Assembly: GCF_023634645.1 (NCBI RefSeq)
Contig: NZ_JAMKMR010000007.1
Location: forward strand, 156,670-220,669
Length of the DNA: 64,000 nucleotides
Source of the DNA: Vibrio sinus
GTDB taxonomy: Bacteria > Pseudomonadota > Gammaproteobacteria > Enterobacterales > Vibrionaceae
Direction: 5' to 3'
A program made the position numbers and the translations under genes. Positions 43,739 through 52,788 of this stretch are shown here, one piece after another. Below the pieces are notes generated by a model. The model had not been told where the DNA came from. It ran no database searches and saw nothing but the letters and a program-made list of their open reading frames with translations. How positions within the stretch are numbered: position 1 is the first letter of the stretch; every line of letters begins with the position of its first letter.

Positions 43739-43880
43739 TTAGCTCGTAGCCTCTTGTGTCAACCAGTGAATAAAGCGCTTTATTCGACTTAACCGTTTTG
43801 ACTGAAGGTGATACATGGCAGCGTTGCTAATTCCAGGAGTGAGTTCAATATCAAACGGCTTAATGAGCCATTTTGTCTAT
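43739..43880 (-). pseudogene. Remnant of a LysR-type regulator gene (C-terminal end)
   Basis: Read on the minus strand this gives WLIKPFDIELTPGISNAAMY followed by HLQSKRLSRIKRFIHWLTQE and a stop codon. It is the recognisable C-terminal tail of GcvA/AmpR-like LysR proteins (conserved form: YHLQSKRLSPKV..F..WL..EA). A stop precedes the fragment and no N-terminal part exists nearby. The edge carries two copies of CTATGGGGC, possibly marking the deletion junction. Confidence 0.6.
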
Positions 43881-43908
43881 GGGGCCTATGGGGCCTAGGC
43901 AACTTACT

Positions 43909-43938
43909 AAAAAAATGGGGAAGGCCCTAGCCTTCCCC
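43909..43938 (-). terminator. Terminator of putP
   Basis: On the minus strand GGGGAAGGC and GCCTTCCCC form a stem around four bases, followed by ATTTTTTT. It sits 24 bp beyond the putP stop. Confidence 0.85.
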
Positions 43939-43961
43939 ATAACATAAACTTATGACATAGG

Positions 43962-45431
43962 TTAATCAGCGGCGCACTGTTTGTTGACCTCATCAAAGTG
44001 GCGAGTGGTGGTCTCGCATGGCTCTTTATCTTTAAGGCTAACAAGGATAAGAGTGATAGAAGCTAGAACGAATCCTGGTACGATTTCGTATAGGCTGAAT
44101 AGTGTAGAATTCGGCCAAGTCGCATGTGCCCATATCCAAGCAAGTACTACGGCAGCGCCGACAATCATCGCTGCGATTGCACCATTGGCGGTACAACGTC
44201 TCCAAAACAGTGAGAATAGGATAACGGGACCAAACGCTGCTCCCATCCCAGCCCATGCATGACCAACGATGGATAAAATCGTGCTTTGCGGGTTGCTAGC
44301 AAAAATCATTGCTACCAGTGATACGGCAACCACTGCTGCGCGACCAAACCAGATTTTAGATTTTTCGGATAACTCGATATGGAAGAAATGAGCGATATCT
44401 TCTGTTAGTGCACTTGAAGACGCTAATAGCTGAGCGGCGATAGTACTCATGACTGCTGATAATACTGCAGAAAACAATATCGCTGCTATCCACGTTGGGA
44501 ATAGGCCTTTCGCCAATTCTAAGAAGACCATTTCATTATCGAAACTGTGGCCACGGGTTGAATAGTACATGGCACCTGTGATACCAACGGCAAACGCGCC
44601 AAGTAGAGAGACGATCATCCAGCTCATACAAATTCGGCGTGCGACAGGCATACCTTTTACATCTCGAATCGCCATAAAACGAACAAGAATATGTGGCTGA
44701 CCAAAGTAGCCTAAACCCCAAGCAAGTAGCGAAATAATACCGATTGCACTGGTATGCTCGCTAATAGTTGAGAAGTAGTGGGTAGGTAAAGCACTGACTG
44801 CGGTCGAATGATCTAAATGATACCAAGTCGCGATTGGCGTAATAAGTAGTGCAAAAAACATCAGAGAGCCTTGGAAAAAGTCCACCCAGTTTACGGCCAA
44901 AAATCCACCAATTGCGGTATACGCGACTAAGAAAATTGCGCCAAACCAAACTGCTTCATGATAGGGCAAATGGAACAGGGCTTGGAATAAGAATGCACCA
45001 CTGACAAAGCCTGCCGCTGCATACAAAGTAAAAAAGATCAGGATGACAACGGCTGTCATCAGTCTGAGTACTCGGTTACCGTTGCCAAATCGAGCATCAA
45101 AATACGACGGTATGGTGAGAGCATCGCCCACATTTTCTGTGTATATTCTCAATTTTTTAGCGACATAACGCCAGTTCAGGTAGGCACCGATGGTCAGGCC
45201 AACAGGTAGCCACAATTGATCCAAACCCGATACGAACACCGCGCCAGGTAGGCCAAGAAGCAACCAGCCACTCATGTCCGATGCACCTGCGCCCAAAGCA
45301 GTAATAGCTGGGCTCAAGCTTCGGCCACCAAGTACATAGTCTGAATTATCTTTAGTTGCTCTTGCTGCGAAGAGGCCTATTGCAAACACGATTAGAAAGT
45401 AAATCGCCAAAACGATATAAAACGTTAACAT
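43962..45431 (-). CDS. putP: Sodium/proline symporter PutP
   Basis: 489 residues from the ATG at 45431, which has GGAGA upstream. About 13 hydrophobic helices of the solute:sodium symporter fold. Signature pieces include YVLGGRSLSPAITALGAGASDMSGWLLL at the Na+ site, WKRL-type WRYVAKKLRIYTE, and LVAYTAIGGFLAVNWVDFFQG. It imports proline with Na+ as nutrient and osmoprotectant. No putA or putR is in the window. A perfect 18-bp palindrome lies 178 bp upstream and may be its operator. Confidence 0.92.
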   Translation of the reverse strand: MLTFYIVLAIYFLIVFAIGLFAARATKDNSDYVLGGRSLSPAITALGAGASDMSGWLLLGLPGAVFVSGLDQLWLPVGLTIGAYLNWRYVAKKLRIYTENVGDALTIPSYFDARFGNGNRVLRLMTAVVILIFFTLYAAAGFVSGAFLFQALFHLPYHEAVWFGAIFLVAYTAIGGFLAVNWVDFFQGSLMFFALLITPIATWYHLDHSTAVSALPTHYFSTISEHTSAIGIISLLAWGLGYFGQPHILVRFMAIRDVKGMPVARRICMSWMIVSLLGAFAVGITGAMYYSTRGHSFDNEMVFLELAKGLFPTWIAAILFSAVLSAVMSTIAAQLLASSSALTEDIAHFFHIELSEKSKIWFGRAAVVAVSLVAMIFASNPQSTILSIVGHAWAGMGAAFGPVILFSLFWRRCTANGAIAAMIVGAAVVLAWIWAHATWPNSTLFSLYEIVPGFVLASITLILVSLKDKEPCETTTRHFDEVNKQCAAD

Positions 45432-45608
45432 CAAATCTCCTAGTGGCCCGCGTATTTATTGTTATCACTCAAGTATGGGTGTATTTCGGGCCTTGATTGT
45501 TCTATTTTTCTTGGAATGTAAAGTGTGAACGCCGTTTCTGCGTTCTCCTAGTTTCATTACTTAGCGTAAATTTATAAATAACCCTTATACATTATATGGT
45601 TGCGTTGC

Positions 45609-45626
45609 AGTGATAATATTATCACT
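45609..45626. promoter_or_regulatory. Perfect 18-bp palindrome between putP and the upstream LysR gene
   Basis: AGTGATAATATTATCACT is a perfect palindrome; the half site TTATCACT recurs at 45459-45466, close to the putP start. This layout suggests a dimeric regulator with a second, weaker site. Nothing else is visible in 45435-45815. Confidence 0.5.
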
Positions 45627-45815
45627 AGGGCATTATCATCCAACCCTTACACTTAACACACCGAATGCCAAAAGGTAATATTTTGCTTTTATATATTTTA
45701 CATTTATATCTATATCGCTAAATGATGACGGCGGATTCTAACATTAAATGAACTGATAATGAGTGAATGGTGAGTAAATTTGTGGTCTTGATGCCGCTTT
45801 CGACCTTCAGTGAAT

Positions 45816-46709
45816 TTAAACCATTTCCTGCTCAATATAATTCAAAAATGCGCTGATTTTAGGCGGTTGCAGGGATTTGCTTGAATAGTAGGCATAAAGT
45901 TCGAGATCCAGTGGTTGATGATCTAACGCGACGATTTGCAATGCGGAACTTGCAAGTTGGGCTTGACAGGCTTCTTGCGCAAGTATGGCAAAACCAATAC
46001 CTGACACGGCGGCATTCATCGCCATGTTCCCGCTATTTACTCTAAATTGAGATTTGACACTGACAGTGATAGGGCGATGGCCCCGTTTAGGTTTAAATTT
46101 CCATGGTGTACCATTAAGTGCTGTTGTGGTGGAGATGCAGGGAAGCTGTCCAAGTTCTTGTATTGTTGATGGTCGTCCGACTTTGTCAATGAGATCAGGG
46201 CTTGCTACCACCACACTCTGCCAGCAGCGCAGTTTCTTCGCTATCCAATTTTTGTCGGCTAATTTTCCTCTATTGAAGTTGAGTATGACATCGTAACCAT
46301 CTTGCAAACTAACCTGTGGGTGTAAGCTTGTATCACAACATATTGATATGTCTGGATAACTGGTTGCAAAACTGCTGATCACGCTACCAAGGGCAGGGAT
46401 GTCGGGAATCATTAATTTCAATGTTCCAGACACAGATTGGTTGGCCGATTTGATGTCATTAAACGTTTCGTATAGTGCGGTCGTTAAGTGGTAGGTCTGA
46501 TTAAACAAAGCGGTTCCCGTTTCAGTCGCGACCACTTTTCTCGTGCTCCGCTCGAATAGCTTTACGCCAAGATATTGCTCTAATAAGTGGATATGTCGAC
46601 TCACGTTTGAACTCGGTATGGCTAATGCTTCGCTTGCGCGTATAAAGCTATGGTGCTGGAACACGCAGTGAAAGCTATCTAGCCAACTATGATCGATTTT
46701 CTCTTCCAA
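45816..46709 (-). CDS. LysR family regulator
   Basis: 297 residues from a TTG at 46709, the only start that keeps the full DNA-binding domain (WLDSFHCVFQHHSFIRASEA, IPSSNVSRHIHLLEQYLGV, LFERSTRKVVATETG). The effector domain follows (SGTLKLMIPDIPALGSVI). It is divergent from the MFS gene and is its likely regulator. It is of the CrgA-like branch by pattern (inference). Confidence 0.85.
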   Translation of the reverse strand: MEEKIDHSWLDSFHCVFQHHSFIRASEALAIPSSNVSRHIHLLEQYLGVKLFERSTRKVVATETGTALFNQTYHLTTALYETFNDIKSANQSVSGTLKLMIPDIPALGSVISSFATSYPDISICCDTSLHPQVSLQDGYDVILNFNRGKLADKNWIAKKLRCWQSVVVASPDLIDKVGRPSTIQELGQLPCISTTTALNGTPWKFKPKRGHRPITVSVKSQFRVNSGNMAMNAAVSGIGFAILAQEACQAQLASSALQIVALDHQPLDLELYAYYSSKSLQPPKISAFLNYIEQEMV

Positions 46710-46816
46710 CTTATTATCCCAAAATATGAGTTAGTGAATGCAATTTTGGTCAGTTTATCCCATTTTTTTGATTGATTAAACTAGGTGCTCTCTTATTAGA
46801 AAGTGAGTGTAAAATT

Positions 46817-48019
46817 TTGAAAAATAGGAAAAATATAAACTTAAGTGGAGAGGTTTACCCATTTTTGATTCATTTTGTTGTTGCGTTAACTACTCTAGCG
46901 ACTGTGCCACTGGGCGCTTACATTGTATCTGGGACTTCACTAGAGCCATCCCAACTTGGGTACTTGGTCAGTGCGAATGCAATTTTTTCCTCTCTGGTCA
47001 GTTACTTCGTCAGTAATCGACCTTGGTTCAGCAGGCTGAACATGCCACTTTTTGTCGCTAGCTTGGCCATTGCCCTATTTTTGATGACGTTATCTCGGTC
47101 GCCCTACATCATGATCATTTTCCAGAGTTTAATTGGTGGCTTAAGTGGTGCGATCACTGTCATGAACTTTAATCGGACAATGCATACGAGTTCACAGCAG
47201 AATAGAAAATCACGTATTGCCATGCTTCTCAGTGCGTACCCGTTAGCGCTTGCCGTTGGTGTACCGGTATTGATTCTTGCAGCCAGTACGCATGGCTGGA
47301 AGGTTGCATTTTATGTGTTATCAGTGATGACATTGTTCGTTGCCTTGTGCGGTATAAAAATAGTAAATACCAAGTCAGAGCTGTGCATTGACATTGCTAG
47401 TAATGAGCATCAAGCCAGTGTAAATGGAGGTATTTATAAGCGCAGCGACTTTTGGCTCGGTAGTGGCGCTATCTTTATGTGCGTGTTTAGCACATTCTTA
47501 TTTTCGATACCTTTACCCTCTTACTTGCTTACCCAGCAACATGTCTCCGCTTCCATGCTGAGCATCGCTTATGTGTTAGGAGGGTTAGGGTGCTTTTTTA
47601 TGACAAACAAAAATGCGCAAGGTGATCACTGTTCTTTGTCTATAAAAGGGTTAACGCTAAGCTCCGTTGGTATAGGCTTGCTGGCGTGGATAGCATTCTA
47701 CGTTCAGCAGAGCAACGTGGCTGTGATGGCGTTTGTTCTATTTGTTGTTGTTAGCGCGAGCAGAACGATAATGGTGAAAACAGAAGCGTTGTACCAGGTT
47801 GATTCTGGTGTTAGGTCGTTAATGATTGGCAGTCAGCCTGGAATACAGCACACCGCTATGGCCGCGGCTGGACTCATTGGCAGCGCCATATTGTCTTATG
47901 GTAATGAGGGTGGTTATGCTTCATTAGTAGAGGTTGGTGTATGCTTTTTACTTCTCGTTCCTGTGCTATATGCCGCTTTTAAACATCACCTAAGTGAGAA
48001 AAAGCCTAGCGTTTGCTAG
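46817..48019 (+). CDS. MFS transporter, sugar efflux/aromatic-type (12 helix)
   Basis: About 400 residues. The start is uncertain: no ATG is available; TTG at 46817 follows a weak GTGAG, and TTG at 46772 would add 15 residues. Twelve hydrophobic helices, first YPFLIHFVVALTTLATVPLG. No clear MFS motif A (G-x3-D-R-x-G-R) could be found in the helix 2-3 loop (FVSNRPWFSRLNMPLF). It is divergent from a LysR gene. Substrate unknown. Confidence 0.75.
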   Translation: MKNRKNINLSGEVYPFLIHFVVALTTLATVPLGAYIVSGTSLEPSQLGYLVSANAIFSSLVSYFVSNRPWFSRLNMPLFVASLAIALFLMTLSRSPYIMIIFQSLIGGLSGAITVMNFNRTMHTSSQQNRKSRIAMLLSAYPLALAVGVPVLILAASTHGWKVAFYVLSVMTLFVALCGIKIVNTKSELCIDIASNEHQASVNGGIYKRSDFWLGSGAIFMCVFSTFLFSIPLPSYLLTQQHVSASMLSIAYVLGGLGCFFMTNKNAQGDHCSLSIKGLTLSSVGIGLLAWIAFYVQQSNVAVMAFVLFVVVSASRTIMVKTEALYQVDSGVRSLMIGSQPGIQHTAMAAAGLIGSAILSYGNEGGYASLVEVGVCFLLLVPVLYAAFKHHLSEKKPSVC

Positions 48020-48024
48020 GCTTT
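48001..48024. terminator. Terminator overlapping the MFS gene stop
   Basis: AAAGCCTAGC and GCTAGGCTTT pair around GTTT. The stem contains the MFS stop codon and separates it from the convergent MORN-repeat gene. Confidence 0.75.
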
Positions 48025-48042
48025 ACTGCGTGTTTGGTCTAG

Positions 48043-48666
48043 TTAGCTATGCGCATCACTAGGCAACCAAGATTGTTCTGAAATCAGTCTTTGGTGTCTG
48101 AACGTTAGCTGCTCAACTTTTTGTCCATCTGGATCCCAGCAAGTGACTTTGCCATCACTTAAAGCGCCATCTTTATATTTGGCTTCAGTGGCTTTGTGAC
48201 CATTTGGATAATAGTGGGTGAAGGTGCCATCTTGTTTGCCATTGACGTAATGTGCAGTTAGTCGTTTTTCACCATTCGGGAACCAACGCTCTACTGGTCC
48301 ATTAAGCTTGCCGTTTTTGTACTCTAATACGGCTTTCTTAGCACCATTTGGATACCAAGCTTCAACTTTTCCGTCTATTTTGCCTTTCACATAATGAATT
48401 TTTGAGGCTGTTTGGCCGTTTACATACCAGTTTGTTTCTAAACCGTACTCTAACCCATTTTTGAATTGGGTCTTGGTAGCGTACTGACCATTATCATATT
48501 TTTCAGCATACTTGCCAGTGAAAGGCGTGGTTTGGTTTACCTGATAAGCGACTCCTTGCCTCACTTGCAGGTAGTCGACTGTATTCCCGTTAGTGGTAGT
48601 CGTAGCTGCATAACTTGCGCCTGAGACTGCACTTAACGCAATTATCAAAGGTATGTATTTTTTCAT
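48043..48666 (-). CDS. Exported MORN-repeat (YwqK-like) protein
   Basis: 207 residues, signal peptide MKKYIPLIIALSAVSGASYA. Six or so MORN-type repeats with the core YxNGxxxxxxxYxxGxxxG can be read (WYVNGQTASKIHYVKGKIDG, WYPNGAKKAVLEYKNGKLNG, WFPNGEKRLTAHYVNGKQDG, YYPNGHKATEAKYKDGALSDG). These are the variants annotated as YwqK antitoxin-like, but nothing toxin-like is nearby. The signal peptide puts it in the periplasm or on the surface. Function unknown. Confidence 0.83.
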   Translation of the reverse strand: MKKYIPLIIALSAVSGASYAATTTTNGNTVDYLQVRQGVAYQVNQTTPFTGKYAEKYDNGQYATKTQFKNGLEYGLETNWYVNGQTASKIHYVKGKIDGKVEAWYPNGAKKAVLEYKNGKLNGPVERWFPNGEKRLTAHYVNGKQDGTFTHYYPNGHKATEAKYKDGALSDGKVTCWDPDGQKVEQLTFRHQRLISEQSWLPSDAHS

Positions 48667-49072
48667 AGGGACGCCTCTTTATAACTGACTGTTTTCAATA
48701 TAGTGGATTGAAATGTACTGAAATACAGCATTCCATTTCAATAAATAAAAGTCTTCAACTAATTCGTAAGACATATTTTGCACAATTGCATTACATTTTG
48801 ATGGAACTTTTCTCTCATCAAACAATCGAGTGTAATAAATAGCATTTTTTTGTTAAAAATTTATGTTATTCAATGTCTTATAAAAACATTGTTAACATGA
48901 ATTTTATATCTATTTACCTATTATTATGGGATGAATAGTATTTTTCAAAGCTTATTATCAATATATAAGATACAGAAAATCGGCTAGAAATAAGTACTTA
49001 TTCAATAAAAGTATGTTTTATATTTTCTCTATAAATAAAGATCAATTTGTCATTTAAAAGACTTATTGATAG
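48667..49072. other. AT-rich intergenic stretch
   Basis: About 400 bp that are very AT-rich with many A and T tracts, no frame, hairpin or repeat that can be supported. The composition suits a nucleoid-protein (H-NS-like) binding region for the flanking exported-protein genes, an inference. Confidence 0.4.
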
Positions 49073-49112
49073 AAAAACCCTATCCCGATATTTATACATG
49101 GGGATAGGGTTT
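49073..49112 (-). terminator. Terminator of the small Ig-like protein gene
   Basis: AACCCTATCCC and GGGATAGGGTT form an 11-bp stem, with TTTTT following on the minus strand. Confidence 0.85.
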
Positions 49113-49119
49113 CAATGTG

Positions 49120-49452
49120 CTAACTCGCGTCAGATACAGCCCTAATAAAAGTGGTTTGCGTTGCGGTTTGGCCGGAAGAATCTTGAACTTTTAAGGTATA
49201 TTGCTTGTTGGCGTGGGTAATGTTTGACAGGTAAACCGTGCCATTGCTGTCGGTCGTATAGGTTTTTGAAGTTTGTTTGCCAGCCACGGTAACCGGGGTA
49301 TTAGCAAGGGCTTGGCCATTCTCGGAAACGGTCACGTTCGTGTACTGTCCCATCGGGATTACCTGAAAATTAATATCGTTCGCACCAGCTGCAAATGCGA
49401 AGGTAGAAGTCATGGCGGCAAGTGCAACAATTGGAAGTAGTATTTTTTTCAT
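49120..49452 (-). CDS. Small exported Ig-like domain protein
   Basis: 110 residues from the ATG at 49452, which has GAGGAT 7 bases upstream. MKKILLPIVALAAMTSTFAF with AAG is a signal peptide. The mature 85 residues look like one beta-sandwich (NVTVSENGQALANTPVTVAG, YTTDSNGTVYLSNI, YTLKVQDSSGQTATQTTF) of carboxypeptidase-regulatory/Ig type. There are no Cys. Function unknown; monocistronic with its own terminator. Confidence 0.7.
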   Translation of the reverse strand: MKKILLPIVALAAMTSTFAFAAGANDINFQVIPMGQYTNVTVSENGQALANTPVTVAGKQTSKTYTTDSNGTVYLSNITHANKQYTLKVQDSSGQTATQTTFIRAVSDAS

Positions 49453-49473
49453 TTTGATATCCTCGTGATTCAT

Positions 49474-49914
49474 CTTAATTAATTTGTCTATATACGTGGA
49501 TAACGCTTAATTACGGTAAGTTGCTGATACTGCGCTACTAAACAGCAAAGAGATAAGCAGGCCACTAGAGATAAGTTACGCCATCAGTAATGAATCATTG
49601 ATGAATAAAGCTGACAGGTTAGATTTATACCCCGTTTTATTTGAACCCAGACCAATTCCGCTCAAAATCCCAATTATTGCTCGTTATCTAATTCTATTGG
49701 CTATACTTTTGTTACGTATGTCACACATTGCGTTTTGCGGCTCTATGCTGGCTGGGTGCGAGCGTTTTGCAGTTAGTGTCTATTTTTTGGCTCGAAGTCA
49801 CATTGTAATCATTCTACAAGTCGAAATTGCAAGTTAATACGGCATACCGTACAGAGAGTTTGATAGATTTTGCTAGACTTTGGAGTAAGTTACATTCTTT
49901 TTTTAAATAGGTTA
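49474..49914. other. Intergenic region without a supported gene
   Basis: About 440 bp between divergent genes. A 79-codon frame at 49598-49837 has no ribosome site and an unlikely composition. The segment must hold the promoter of the M23-bactofilin operon, but none could be fixed. Confidence 0.4.
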
Positions 49915-50862
49915 ATGAAAGAAAGAGTAGTGGTATCGGTTTCTTCGATTCACGGAACCAAGCATTTCCATCTCGATAAATGGTATCGCCAATTCCTTAA
50001 AGGATTTGGTTATTTCGTTGCGGTCGGCATTTTGACGATTGCTGGGGTTATTTATTATCTGATGAACGAAGTGGATTTTGCCAAGCTTAAACAACAAGAG
50101 CTAGAAACTAAATCGATGACTCTGACTGAAGAAGTGGAATCACTAAAGCAACTTAAGTCGAATTTGGAAAGTGATCTTCTCGATAGAGAGGAAAGAATTA
50201 ATTTGGTCTCTGATCGCTTGGGGGACTTGGAGAAAGCGCTCGGTATGGAAGAAAGTGACGGTGCGTTAGAGTCTCGCTTAGATACCGCGGCAATTAATTC
50301 ATCTGTACGTATGGTGATGTTAATGCAAATACCCAGTGGTGCTCCGGTCATTAATGCGCGAATTTCTTCCGGGTATGGTAAAAGAAGGCACCCAGTTACA
50401 GGGACGCTCAAAATGCACCGAGGACAAGACTTTGCTGTTAACACTGGCACCCCCGTGTATTCGCCAGCAGATGGGGTGGTGGAGGTGGTAAGGTCAAGCG
50501 ATAAAGGCTCAGGGAATTTTCTTCGCCTACAACATAGTTACGGGTTTTCAAGTTCTTACTCTCACTTACACAAGTTTAAAGTGAAAACTGGCGATTTTGT
50601 AAAAAAAGGCGATTTGATTGCTTACTCAGGGAACAGTGGATTGTCGTCAGGACCTCATCTTCACTATGAGATTCGATTCGTTGGACGCTCTTTAGATCCC
50701 CGTCCCTTTGTCGATTGGAGTGTGGACAATTTTGAAATCATATTTGGTAAAGTACGAGGTATCCGATGGGAATCTTTAGTAAACCGAGTCGAGCTGAGAG
50801 TCAGCAGTCAGCTACAACTCTCATCGCAAAAGGCTGCTCTATTACAGGACAACTCAAGCTAG
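49915..50862 (+). CDS. Membrane-anchored M23 (LytM) endopeptidase
   Basis: 315 residues from the ATG at 49915, preferred over a TTG-type start at 49870. One N-terminal helix (GYFVAVGILTIAGVIYYLM), a coiled coil at about residues 55-115 (LKQQELETKSMTLTEEVESL), then the M23 domain with zinc ligands in KMHRGQDFAV (His, Asp) and GPHLHYEIRF (His-x-His). It would cut peptide cross-links of peptidoglycan in the periplasm. The last 97 bases overlap the bactofilin gene in another frame. M23-bactofilin pairs control cell curvature or local wall growth in several Gram-negatives, so a shape role is likely. Confidence 0.87.
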   Translation: MKERVVVSVSSIHGTKHFHLDKWYRQFLKGFGYFVAVGILTIAGVIYYLMNEVDFAKLKQQELETKSMTLTEEVESLKQLKSNLESDLLDREERINLVSDRLGDLEKALGMEESDGALESRLDTAAINSSVRMVMLMQIPSGAPVINARISSGYGKRRHPVTGTLKMHRGQDFAVNTGTPVYSPADGVVEVVRSSDKGSGNFLRLQHSYGFSSSYSHLHKFKVKTGDFVKKGDLIAYSGNSGLSSGPHLHYEIRFVGRSLDPRPFVDWSVDNFEIIFGKVRGIRWESLVNRVELRVSSQLQLSSQKAALLQDNSS

Positions 50863-51167
50863 AGAGTGACCTGCAAGTTGACGGCAGTGTTGAAGGTCAA
50901 ATCAACGCAGAAAAAACGCTCGTCATCAGTGAAACAGGTATGGTGTCAGGCGAGATATTCGCTGACCGTGTGTTAGTCAATGGCCGTTTTGAAGGAAAAT
51001 GCTACGCTGCCAGTATTGAAATACTGAGTAAAGGTAAGGTATCGGGGACATTATATACCGATGATCTAAGCATAGAGCAGGGCGGTAAATTCTTAGGTGA
51101 AACCTTGGCTTCACCAGACAAACAAGTGGTTGACTTGCAGGGTGCAAAAACAAAAGTTGAAGGTTAA
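50766..51167 (+). CDS. Bactofilin
   Basis: 133 residues starting MGIFSKPSRAES, a typical bactofilin opening; an AGG ribosome box precedes the ATG by about 8 bases. The core is the bactofilin beta-helix with repeated G-x2 hydrophobic turns (GCSITGQLKLESDLQVDGSV, VISETGMVSGEIFADRVLVN, CYAASIEILSKGKVSGTLYT). Bactofilins polymerise without nucleotide and form membrane-associated scaffolds. The start lies within the M23 gene, giving a 97-bp overlap and translational coupling, so both proteins probably form one wall-shaping unit. Confidence 0.9.
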   Translation: MGIFSKPSRAESQQSATTLIAKGCSITGQLKLESDLQVDGSVEGQINAEKTLVISETGMVSGEIFADRVLVNGRFEGKCYAASIEILSKGKVSGTLYTDDLSIEQGGKFLGETLASPDKQVVDLQGAKTKVEG

Positions 51168-51327
51168 CTGCTAAGCGCTTGGCCATAGACTAGCGTGTGG
51201 TGATGATCACTTGTGATGGCCAGTGTTGTCAGAATGAATGAGTTTTGTGACCTAAACTTATAAAGGAAGGTAACGTTTAATTTTCTAATGTCGATAGCAA
51301 GATATTGAAATGAAATGATAAGTGCAG

Positions 51328-52512
51328 ATGAATATATTTGGAATTGCGATCGGTGTAACCGGGTTGGCACTCATACTGGTCTTTTTATGGATGCTAACAC
51401 TATCTATGAGACGCAAGCGTCTGGAGCAAGAAAAGCAAGAGCGAGAAGCGGCTTACCGTAAGGCATTAGAAACAGACAAAAAGAAAGAACATCAAGAGCG
51501 CGTGAGCAAAGCAGAAGGAGGTGATATATCCACTATTCTGTTTTTAGCAAAAGAGGCCGAACGCCGCAATTTAAAAGAAGCGCTGCACTGGTATACAAAA
51601 GCGGCGGAGCTCGATAACGTAACGGGCATGTACGGTGTGGTTCGAGTCAGTACTCGCATTCATCAAGATGCCGTAGTGAAAGAAAAATCGAGATTTTGGC
51701 AATTACGTATTAACGCAGCAGAAGGTAGTGTACAGGCCAAGTATGAAGTGGGATTGTGCTATTTTAAAGGGCGAGGCACGACAAAAGATATTGCTAAAGG
51801 CGTTGATTTTATTAAGCAGGCCGCAAAGGAAAATTACATCACTGCTCTGATTTATTTGGGCGATTGGTTCTCTTCGGCACAAAACCCTCAGAAAAACTTC
51901 CAAGACGCGATCGCGTGGTATAAACAAGCCGCTCAGTTAAAAAGTAACCAAGGTAGAATAAAGCTTGGAAAAAGCTATATCAGTGGTATGGGGACGCCAC
52001 CTAATCATAGCCTTGGTGTGTATTGGCTAGAAAGAGCAGCGGAAAAAGGCGATGCCCAAGCCATGTACTTGGCTGGTGAAGCATGGATAAACAAAGGATC
52101 CAGTGGGAATTCAATTGCCTATATATGGTTGTTTATTTCTGCTTATTTTGGCTATGAAAATGCTAAGTCTCTCAGAGATGAAGTTGGAGCTGAGATCGGC
52201 GTTGATACGATAGTCGGGCTGCAAACCTTCGCCAAGCCTATGGTAAAGAAAATAGAAGAAAAAACGGTAAGTAAACACGCCATCATTAAAGTACTCAACA
52301 AGCTATATAAACGAAATGTTCCTCTTCAAGAGGGAGGCTCCTACAACGCGTCAGATGCTAATGCTGACAGTATGGAACACGAAGAAGAGCAACAAGATGT
52401 ACCTTTTACCGAAATTGGTGTAGCGGAGGACACAGCCTCAAAGGAACAACCACCAACGAGCGAAGGTGGAAAACTGGACTTTTCTTCCACTCCGATTGAT
52501 AAGGAACAATAG
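51328..52512 (+). CDS. Membrane-anchored Sel1-repeat protein
   Basis: 394 residues from ATG 51328 (GTG 51322 is an alternative). One N-terminal transmembrane helix (GIAIGVTGLALILVFLWML), a basic/acidic coiled segment with RKRLEQEKQEREAAYRKAL, then about five Sel1-like repeats (ALHWYTKAAELDNVTGMYG, AKYEVGLCYFKGRGTTKDI, AIAWYKQAAQLKSNQGRIKL, GVYWLERAAEKGDAQAMYLA) and an acidic tail. Such proteins are adaptors in complexes. It follows the bactofilin gene by 160 bp on the same strand and could belong to the same cell-shape function (inference). Confidence 0.83.
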   Translation: MNIFGIAIGVTGLALILVFLWMLTLSMRRKRLEQEKQEREAAYRKALETDKKKEHQERVSKAEGGDISTILFLAKEAERRNLKEALHWYTKAAELDNVTGMYGVVRVSTRIHQDAVVKEKSRFWQLRINAAEGSVQAKYEVGLCYFKGRGTTKDIAKGVDFIKQAAKENYITALIYLGDWFSSAQNPQKNFQDAIAWYKQAAQLKSNQGRIKLGKSYISGMGTPPNHSLGVYWLERAAEKGDAQAMYLAGEAWINKGSSGNSIAYIWLFISAYFGYENAKSLRDEVGAEIGVDTIVGLQTFAKPMVKKIEEKTVSKHAIIKVLNKLYKRNVPLQEGGSYNASDANADSMEHEEEQQDVPFTEIGVAEDTASKEQPPTSEGGKLDFSSTPIDKEQ

Positions 52513-52788
52513 CGTTTTAATCTTCTTTTCTAGCTAGCTTTCCCTATACAGGCCATCGATGCCTGTTCGATAGACAAATCAAACTTTACCTCAAAAGATG
52601 AACAGCCCGAATGTAAACCTTACGACCCTCTCAGGCTGCCTCCTTTAGTCATTACAATTTTTAGACAATTTACGACAAATTATCAACAGATCTATTTACA
52701 CCATGAATGAATAATTGGCGCCCGATGTAACAGATAGCAACCCTGAATGGTTATCGAGGCTATCTGATTGAAAACTTGAGGCCATATT

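Noticed and set aside
48043..48666. Toxin-antitoxin role for the MORN protein (YwqK label)
   Set aside because: It has a signal peptide and no toxin-like neighbour.
49598..49837. 79-codon frame with a hydrophobic segment before the M23 gene
   Set aside because: No ribosome site and many codons atypical; treated as non-coding.
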